A stretch of DNA of 64,000 nucleotides. Origin: Sphingomonas sp. IC-11 (GTDB lineage: Bacteria; Pseudomonadota; Alphaproteobacteria; Sphingomonadales; Sphingomonadaceae). The translations under genes were made by a program, and so were the position numbers. The DNA is taken from assembly GCF_021043365.1 (NCBI RefSeq), contig NZ_JAJNDU010000002.1, positions 186,001 to 250,000 on the forward strand, given 5' to 3'. The notes under the pieces are model-generated. The model was not told the origin of the DNA. It saw only the letters and a list, made by a program, of their open reading frames with translations, and did no database searches. This document shows positions 58,363 to 64,000 of this stretch, in pieces. Numbering within the stretch: position 1 is the stretch's first letter; each line of letters begins with the position of its first letter.

Positions 58363-60492
58363 TTAGAGGATGATGCGGGCGGCGATGTCGTCCGGCATGG
58401 CGGCGTAGAACAGCAACGTCAGGTCGGACTGACCATCGCCGTCGACATCGAACTGGATCTGCGGCTGCGCTCCCCCGCGGTCGATGACAAGCTCCCCGGC
58501 CGAACCGCTGAACGCATCGACGATGCGGAACGCCTGATCGCCCTGCGTGCCCGCATCGGCGTCGATGGCCGACACGTCGATGCGATCGTCTCCGAGCCCG
58601 AAATCCATGATCCAGTCGCCGGAGCCGGGCGTGTCGTAAACAAAAAGGTCGGCGCCGGCCCCGCCTTCCAGCGTGTCGAAGCCGCCGCGGCCGATCAGAA
58701 TGTCGTCGCCATCTCCGCCGCGCAGATAATTGGCGTCCGCACTGTCCGTGCCGATCAGCATGTCGTTGTGAGCGGAGCCGACGAGGAATTCGAAGTCGTA
58801 GATCGTATCGATACCGGCGCCGCCCGTATCCTGCGCCACGCCATTCAGCGACAAATCTACTCGAACGCCGGCCGTTGCGTGACCGTAATCGAGCGTGTCG
58901 ATACCGTCACCGCCGCGCATCCGATCATTGCCGTCACCGCCCTCGATCGCGTCGTTGCCGGAGCTGCCGATCAGCAGATCATCGTGCGCTGACCCGCGCA
59001 GGCCCTTGATCGCCTCCAGCGTGTCAACGCCGGCACCCAGCGTATCCTGCGGCCCCTCGATAGCCAGATTGACCCTGACCCATCTGGTGGCATGTTCGTA
59101 GCTCGCGATGCCTCCGGTAAGCCAATCGTTGCCCAGCCCACCTTCCAGCTCGCCCTGCCCGGTGAGATGATTGTTTCCGGCATTGCCCCGGACGAGCCAG
59201 GCTGTCGGCGCATAGGCATCAATGTCGGCTCGGCCGCTGAGTTCGATTTGGCCGGCAGCGTGCCACCAATCCTCTTGAACGTAGCTGACGCTGGTGATGA
59301 TCCGATCGGCCTCTTCGGCATCCATGATCCGATCACCGGTATTGTCGAGGATGAACGTGTCGGCGCCTTCCCCTCCGTAAAAGGTGTCGGCGCCGCGGCC
59401 CCCGTTCAACACGTCGTCGCCGCCGAGGCCGTATAGGGTGTCGTTCCGCGCGGTGGCGGCGCGGCCGTAACGATCCGCCAGACCGGGTCCGATCTGGTCG
59501 ACGCCGTCGGTTCCGACCAGCTTGTCCTTCAGCAGTTCGGCCATGGAGAAATCGCGGGTGCCAAAGCGCACCGTTTCCACGTCGAGGAGGTGATATTCCT
59601 CATCATAGCCGCCGAAATCACGGTACAGAATGGTCGTCCCGTCCGCCTGCAGAAATACCTCGTAGCTTGAGCGCGGACCGAGCACCTGGACGACATCTTC
59701 GCCGTCCCCGCCGTCGACATCCTTGAAGCCTGAATAGCCCTTGGTCCGCAGATCGATCATATCGTCGCCCGCGCCGCCAAACAGCAGGTCGCGGCCAAGG
59801 CCAGCGACGAGGCGGTCATTGCCGTCACCGCCCGTCAGCTGATCGGCGTAATCGCTACCGAGCAGTTGATCGTCGCCATCGCCTCCGTTCAGGCGATAGG
59901 CGCCGCCGATGATGACGTCGCCGTCGGGGGAGCCGGTGCCGGGCGAGTTCTTAAGCCCGCGTCCGTCGATCAGGTCGTTCCCGCCTTCGCCATAGACGTG
60001 ATCGGCGAGGGAGGCGCCAGTGCCGAGGCCCCCGAGCTGCACGATGTCGTCGAACGCGCTGCCGAAGATGGTGCCGACACGCTCAAAGCCCGCGATGCGG
60101 CCCGTGCCGAGCCTGGCAATACCGCCGGTTGCCTGGCTGGCGAAATTGAGCGTCACGCCCTGGTCCGCCGCCGTCAGGTCCAGGAACAGCGTGTCGATCC
60201 CTTCTCCGCCTAGGAGAATGTCGTTGATCCCGCCGCCAACGACGTCGTTGCCGATACCGCCGTCGACTCGATCCTGATCCGGCGCTGTATCGAAGCGGGT
60301 AGCAAGAAAGGCGCCGAAGAAATCGGCCAATACCATTCCGCTGGTGAGAATGTCGTTGCCGGATCCGCCAAATATCCGATCTGCGCCGTAACCGCCAAAT
60401 AGGCGATCAGTGCCGTCCAGACCCCTGATCACGTCATCGTCGTCACTGCCCGAGTAAAAGTCGGCCGACGACGTGCCCACGTAAGTTGCCAT
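58363..60492 (-). CDS. RTX-type calcium-binding repeat protein
   Basis: A 709-residue acidic protein built of nonapeptide hemolysin-type repeats (GGxGxDxxx). At least eight clusters are seen, such as GLDGTDRLFGGYGADRIFGG near 28, GGDGDDQLLGSDYADQLTGGDGND near 215 (split by spacers), GLGGDDVLNGG near 365, GGDGNDRMRGGDGIDTLDYG and GGDGDDILIGRGGFDTLEGG. A serralysin-like closing module has DRIDVSAIDAD and FDVDGDGQSDLTLLFY. No protease, lipase or adhesin catalytic domain is visible. Such proteins are secreted by type I systems through their C-terminus; no transporter genes adjoin it. Start ATG 60492 has a G-rich ribosome site. Confidence 0.87.
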   Translation of the reverse strand: MATYVGTSSADFYSGSDDDDVIRGLDGTDRLFGGYGADRIFGGSGNDILTSGMVLADFFGAFLATRFDTAPDQDRVDGGIGNDVVGGGINDILLGGEGIDTLFLDLTAADQGVTLNFASQATGGIARLGTGRIAGFERVGTIFGSAFDDIVQLGGLGTGASLADHVYGEGGNDLIDGRGLKNSPGTGSPDGDVIIGGAYRLNGGDGDDQLLGSDYADQLTGGDGNDRLVAGLGRDLLFGGAGDDMIDLRTKGYSGFKDVDGGDGEDVVQVLGPRSSYEVFLQADGTTILYRDFGGYDEEYHLLDVETVRFGTRDFSMAELLKDKLVGTDGVDQIGPGLADRYGRAATARNDTLYGLGGDDVLNGGRGADTFYGGEGADTFILDNTGDRIMDAEEADRIITSVSYVQEDWWHAAGQIELSGRADIDAYAPTAWLVRGNAGNNHLTGQGELEGGLGNDWLTGGIASYEHATRWVRVNLAIEGPQDTLGAGVDTLEAIKGLRGSAHDDLLIGSSGNDAIEGGDGNDRMRGGDGIDTLDYGHATAGVRVDLSLNGVAQDTGGAGIDTIYDFEFLVGSAHNDMLIGTDSADANYLRGGDGDDILIGRGGFDTLEGGAGADLFVYDTPGSGDWIMDFGLGDDRIDVSAIDADAGTQGDQAFRIVDAFSGSAGELVIDRGGAQPQIQFDVDGDGQSDLTLLFYAAMPDDIAARIIL

Positions 60493-60692
60493 ATGATTTG
60501 CCCCCCGAAGCGACATCGCGTCGCCGAAATGCTGCTCACGGTCAAGATGACCGACCGCTTGTCACGGCCAGTGCACAGACCGGCTGGGGACCGGGAACAG
60601 CCTTGGCAGCGAAGCGCTATTTTGCTCAAGCGACCCGCAATGGACCCGGCAGGGAATGCCGGCGTTCTGTTGCCGCCACCAAGAGGAAGACG

Positions 60693-60947
60693 ATGACGCA
60701 TACGCCGCCTGTGCCGCCCGCCAATACCTCACCCTATCCGATCCAGGAGCCGCCGCATCCGCCCAGCCCGCCCGCTCCGCCGCAGCAGAAGACAGAAGAG
60801 TGGGCACAGCCGGAGCGGCGCGGCTGGTCTCTGGGCCGGATCGTCGGGGCTGCCGCCGGTGTTGGCGCGATCGCCATCGGTGTGGCGGCCGTGCTGTTCC
60901 CGCGTGAGGACAAGCCGGAACCCAGGAAAAAGAAGCGCAAGAACTGA
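60693..60947 (+). CDS. Proline-rich single-pass membrane protein (84 aa)
   Basis: An 84-residue protein: a Pro-rich N-terminal third (PVPPANTSPYPIQEPPHPP and on), a short Trp/Arg-containing turn, one membrane helix around residues 52-70 (GRIVGAAAGVGAIAIGVAAV), and a Lys/Arg-rich tail (EPRKKKRKN). AAGAGGAAG lies before the ATG. No family recognised. It is divergent from the RTX gene over 200 bases without other genes. Confidence 0.65.
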   Translation: MTHTPPVPPANTSPYPIQEPPHPPSPPAPPQQKTEEWAQPERRGWSLGRIVGAAAGVGAIAIGVAAVLFPREDKPEPRKKKRKN

Positions 60948-61016
60948 CATTTCGCTGCGGTGCCGCGCAGGAAATGTTGCGTGGCACCCAGCGGGTCGGC
61001 CTGCTAGCGACACCTT

Positions 61017-63287
61017 ATGCTTTCCGCCGCCGCCTCTGCCCGCGAAATTCTGGTCAACCTCCACGATGTCATGGCGGCTCGCTCCAATGCCCAAGCCAAG
61101 CTCAACCAAGTCGTGGAGATCATCGGCGAAGCGCTGAACAGCGAAGTTTGCTCGATTTATCTGCTGCGCGAAGGTGTGCTGGAGCTGTTTGCCACCCGGG
61201 GTCTGTCGGCGGATGCGGTTCACGTCACCAAACTCGCGATGGGCGAGGGGCTGGTCGGGACGATCGCCGAGAATGGCGAAGTGCTGAACCTTGACGAGGC
61301 CGCAAGCCACCCGGATTTCGCCTACAAGCCTGAAACGGGCGAGGATCGGTTCCACAGCTTTGCCGGTGTGCCGATCATCCGCCGGGAGCGCTCCGTGGGC
61401 GTGTTGGCGGTGCAGCATGCCGAGCCGCGCCGTTATGCCGATATCGAAATCGAGGCCTTGCAGACAGTTGCGATGGTGCTCAGCGAACTGATCGCCAACG
61501 CCGGTCTGATCGACCCTGCCGCCCCCCGCAATCGGCCGCAGCAGCCTACCGCCAGCATCCGGCTGACCGGGCAGAAACTAGTGGAGGGTATGGCAGCGGG
61601 CGCCGCCGTATTCCACCAACCGCGGATCCATATCGAGCATACCGTGGCGGAGGATACCGAGGCCGAGCGCCACCGCGTCTATGCCGCGTTCGACAAGATG
61701 CGCGAGCAGATCGATCGCATGACGCGCGAGGCGGAATTCGGCGTGGGGGGTGAGCATGAGGAAGTGCTCGAGACCTACAAGATGTTCGCCTATGACGAAG
61801 GCTGGTCCCGTCGCATCAATGAGGCGATCGACAGCGGCCTGACGGCGGAAGCGGCAATCGAGCGAGTGCAGCAGCGCACGCGCCAGCGGATGCGGCAGAT
61901 CGACGATCCGCTGCTTGCCGACCGGATGCACGATCTGGAGGATCTGTCGAACCGCTTGCTGCGGATCGTTTCCGGGCAGATGGGCACGGCGGCGCAGTTG
62001 GGGCTGCGGCAGGACACGATCCTGATCGCGCGCAATCTGGGGCCGGCGGAACTGCTCGAATATGATCGCCGGCGGCTGAAAGGCGTGATCCTGGAAGAGG
62101 GATCGCTGACCGCGCACGTCACCATCGTGGCACGCGCCATGGGGATCCCCGTGCTCGGCCGCGTAAGGGATGTGCGCCGGCAGATTGCCGAAGGGGACAT
62201 GCTGTTACTCGACGTGGGCGAGGGATCGGTGGTGGTGCGCCCGTCCAGCCCCATGGAGGAGGCGTTCGAGGCGAAGCTGGCGCTGCGGCAGAAGCGGCGG
62301 GCCGCCTATGCACGGCTGCGGGATGTCGCGCCCGAGACGAAGGACGGCCACCGCGTGATGGTGATGGTCAACGCCGGCCTGCGCGATGACGTGGGCGCGC
62401 TGGACGTGACCGGCGCCGACGGCATCGGTCTTTTCCGCACTGAATTTCAGTTCCTGGTTTCCGCCACCCTGCCGCAGCGCGAGCGACAGCAGCGGCTGTA
62501 CCGCGAGGTGCTGGACGTGGCCGGTGATCGGCCGGTGATCTTCCGCACAGTGGATATCGGCGGCGACAAGGCGCTGCCCTATCTGGCCCAGCATGACGGG
62601 GACGAAGAAAATCCCGCGATGGGTTGGCGCGCGCTGCGCCTGGCGCTGGAGCGGAACGGACTGATGAAGGCGCAGGCCCGCGCGCTGCTAGACGCGGCGG
62701 CGGGGCGTACGCTGAACGTCATGTTCCCGATGGTGAGCGAGGCCTGGGAATTTGCCGAGGCCCGCGCATTGTTCGAGCAGCAGCGCGCCTGGCTGACATC
62801 ACGCAACCGGCGCATGCCGATCGAGATCCGCTATGGCGCGATGCTCGAGGTGCCCAGTCTTGCCTACCAGCTGGATCTGCTGCTGCCTCAGGTGGACTTC
62901 CTGTCGATCGGCACCAACGATCTGACTCAGTTCTTGTTTGCCGCCGATCGCGCAAACCCGAAGCTGGCAGAGCGATACGACTGGCTTTCGGCGTCTATTC
63001 TGCGCTTCATCAGCAGCGTGCTGGAACCCGCGCGTGCTGCCGGGGTGCCGGTCGCGGTGTGCGGTGAGATGGGCGGCCGACCGCTCGAGGCATTGGCGCT
63101 GATCGGCGTTGGCATCGATCGTCTGTCGATCACCCCTGCGGCGGTCGGACCGATCAAGGCGATGGTGCGCTCGCTCGATTACCAGGCGGTAAGGACCCAA
63201 ATGCAGCGGCTGCTGGCTGATCCTCCGCGCGACATGCGGGGAGCACTGGGCGCTTGGGCGCAGGCGCAAGGCGTGGAACTCGGCTGA
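61017..63287 (+). CDS. ptsP: Phosphoenolpyruvate--protein phosphotransferase PtsP (EI-Ntr)
   Basis: A 756-residue enzyme I of the nitrogen PTS. GAF domain at about 20-165 (SEVCSIYLLREG, FAGVPIIRRERSVGVLAVQH), then the PTS N-terminal domain, the swivelling His domain with phosphorylated His367 (EEGSLTAHVTIVARAMGIPVLG) and the PEP-binding barrel with GLFRTEFQFL, FRTVDIGGDK, DFLSIGTNDLTQF and AVCGEMGG. It phosphorylates NPr and EIIA-Ntr, linking carbon/nitrogen status and K+ regulation; glutamine is the known GAF ligand in some species. ptsO/ptsN are not in the window. Confidence 0.94.
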   Translation: MLSAAASAREILVNLHDVMAARSNAQAKLNQVVEIIGEALNSEVCSIYLLREGVLELFATRGLSADAVHVTKLAMGEGLVGTIAENGEVLNLDEAASHPDFAYKPETGEDRFHSFAGVPIIRRERSVGVLAVQHAEPRRYADIEIEALQTVAMVLSELIANAGLIDPAAPRNRPQQPTASIRLTGQKLVEGMAAGAAVFHQPRIHIEHTVAEDTEAERHRVYAAFDKMREQIDRMTREAEFGVGGEHEEVLETYKMFAYDEGWSRRINEAIDSGLTAEAAIERVQQRTRQRMRQIDDPLLADRMHDLEDLSNRLLRIVSGQMGTAAQLGLRQDTILIARNLGPAELLEYDRRRLKGVILEEGSLTAHVTIVARAMGIPVLGRVRDVRRQIAEGDMLLLDVGEGSVVVRPSSPMEEAFEAKLALRQKRRAAYARLRDVAPETKDGHRVMVMVNAGLRDDVGALDVTGADGIGLFRTEFQFLVSATLPQRERQQRLYREVLDVAGDRPVIFRTVDIGGDKALPYLAQHDGDEENPAMGWRALRLALERNGLMKAQARALLDAAAGRTLNVMFPMVSEAWEFAEARALFEQQRAWLTSRNRRMPIEIRYGAMLEVPSLAYQLDLLLPQVDFLSIGTNDLTQFLFAADRANPKLAERYDWLSASILRFISSVLEPARAAGVPVAVCGEMGGRPLEALALIGVGIDRLSITPAAVGPIKAMVRSLDYQAVRTQMQRLLADPPRDMRGALGAWAQAQGVELG

Positions 63288-63422
63288 GGATCGGCAGAAG
63301 CCTCGGCGAAGCGAGGGGCCTCGCGGACCAAAAGCGGTGTGGCTCGATTGACACAGATGGCCCGCTCTGTGAGACGTGCAGCGAGGATGGACGGGGTCGG
63401 TCCGCCCGAAGCGGAGAAGCGA

Positions 63423-64000
63423 ATGACTGAGGCCGAGCGCGGCGACAACGCGACGCTCTTCCCGCAACCTGTAGGCGAGAGGCTGCGCGCTGCGCGCGAG
63501 CGACACGGGATGTCGCTGGCCGAAATCGGCGCCCGCACCCGTGTACCGCTGCGCCACCTGGAAGCGATCGAGGCGTCCAATTATGGCGCGCTGCCGTCGC
63601 CCACCTATGCGGTTGGCTTCGTTCGCGCTTATGCGCGTGCGGTCGGCGAGGATGAGGTGACGCTGGCGCGGGACGTGCGCGCCGAAGCGCATGACGCACC
63701 GCGCGTAACGCCGAAGTACCAGCCCTATGAAGTGGCGGACCCGACACGCGTTCCCAGCCGTGGGCTGGTGATCGCGGCGGCCGGGGTCGCGCTGGCGATT
63801 GCCGTCCTGGCGGTTCTTTGGCTCGGCAGCAGCCTGTTCCGTGGCGACGGCACGCCGCCGAAGGCTGCTCCCTCCGTAGCAGTGGCGGTCCCGGCGGCTC
63901 AGCCGTCGTCGGCGCCCAAGGCAACGCCGCAGGTGACGTTGACGGCCACGGACGAGGTCTGGCTGCGGGTCTATGACGCTGCGGACAAGACGCTCTACAT
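63423..64000 (+). CDS. RodZ-like helix-turn-helix membrane protein (partial at right edge)
   Basis: The first 192 codons of a plus-strand gene that continues past the window. The N-terminus has GERLRAARERHGMSLAEIGA and TRVPLRHLEAIEASNYGALP, a Xre-like HTH, then YAVGFVRAYARAVG; a membrane helix spans about 115-138; and the start of a C-terminal DUF4115 domain appears as VTLTATDEVWLRVYD. This is the layout of RodZ, which ties MreB to the cell wall, though it may be a regulator. ATG has GGAGAAG before it. The end is cut by the window edge. Confidence 0.85.
   Translation, partial: MTEAERGDNATLFPQPVGERLRAARERHGMSLAEIGARTRVPLRHLEAIEASNYGALPSPTYAVGFVRAYARAVGEDEVTLARDVRAEAHDAPRVTPKYQPYEVADPTRVPSRGLVIAAAGVALAIAVLAVLWLGSSLFRGDGTPPKAAPSVAVAVPAAQPSSAPKATPQVTLTATDEVWLRVYDAADKTLY

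Noticed and set aside
58363..60492. Repetitive DNA resembling a CRISPR or tandem array
   Set aside because: The repeats are codon-level GGxGxD protein repeats with varied DNA; there are no fixed-length spacers.

Overview
The window is high-GC chromosomal DNA from an alphaproteobacterium, most likely Sphingomonas or a close relative in the Sphingomonadaceae. The evidence is the large NAD-dependent glutamate dehydrogenase, CpdR, GapR, a cytochrome bc1 assembly chaperone overlapping a DUF177 gene, SapC, two-gene EtfBA, and sigma-factor-like promoters. No rRNA or CRISPR array is present. Two tRNAs are present: Thr-CGT and Val-GAC.

Bases 1-3108 are the integrase end of a mobile island that entered at the 3' end of tRNA-Thr(CGT). 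The tyrosine integrase gene lies next to the tRNA, followed by an AlpA-type regulator, a small unknown gene and a larger unknown gene cut by the window edge. That last gene reads through a 63-base homopurine tract. This part is visibly richer in A+T than the rest. Beyond the tRNA the sequence is ordinary core genome.

From 3324 to 19986: a PAS-domain protein and NAD-glutamate dehydrogenase; a quinone oxidoreductase with leuD, a 35-residue membrane peptide gene and leuC; a 3-oxoacid CoA-transferase pair (scoAB) with a palindrome in its promoter; a HAD phosphatase; an SMP-30-like lactonase divergent from an orphan thiamine-diphosphate enzyme; DUF177 plus the bc1 chaperone; BamE; and an RcnB-like protein. 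From 20263 to 27488: a compact two-gene set resembling NfrB/NfrA of E. coli (surface glycan synthesis), a TauE/SafE exporter coupled to a TIGR02186 membrane protein, a HerA-like ATPase and a dicarboxylate symporter. From 27545 to 36187: SixA phosphatase, a DinG-type Fe-S helicase, sucC, a REP-like palindromic element, etfBA with a strong terminator, an RlpA lipoprotein, tRNA-Val and CpdR.

From 36308 to 50150: an N-formylglutamate amidohydrolase-like enzyme, a strong small-RNA candidate with anti-Shine-Dalgarno loops, SapC, a D-2-hydroxyacid-type FAD dehydrogenase, an RhlE-like helicase, a Nudix hydrolase, a TonB-like protein, GST, a dienelactone hydrolase with a Tat-like leader, a PRC-barrel protein, a tightly coupled lipoprotein/M14 carboxypeptidase/GNAT operon, type-B L36, a HAD protein and pyruvate kinase. 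From 50317 to the end: a periplasmic amidohydrolase, GapR, a second HerA-like ATPase, DUF1003, YebC, then ruvC-ruvA-(ParA-like)-ruvB, a large RTX repeat protein, PtsP (PTS-Ntr enzyme I) and the start of a RodZ-like HTH membrane protein.

I do not see one large new defence or biosynthetic system. The best leads are small conserved-looking insertions in housekeeping operons (leuC-peptide-leuD, ruvA-ParA-ruvB), the minimal Nfr-like pair, the sRNA, and the carboxypeptidase/acetyltransferase/lipoprotein operon. Functions come from protein family recognition by eye; no database search was run.
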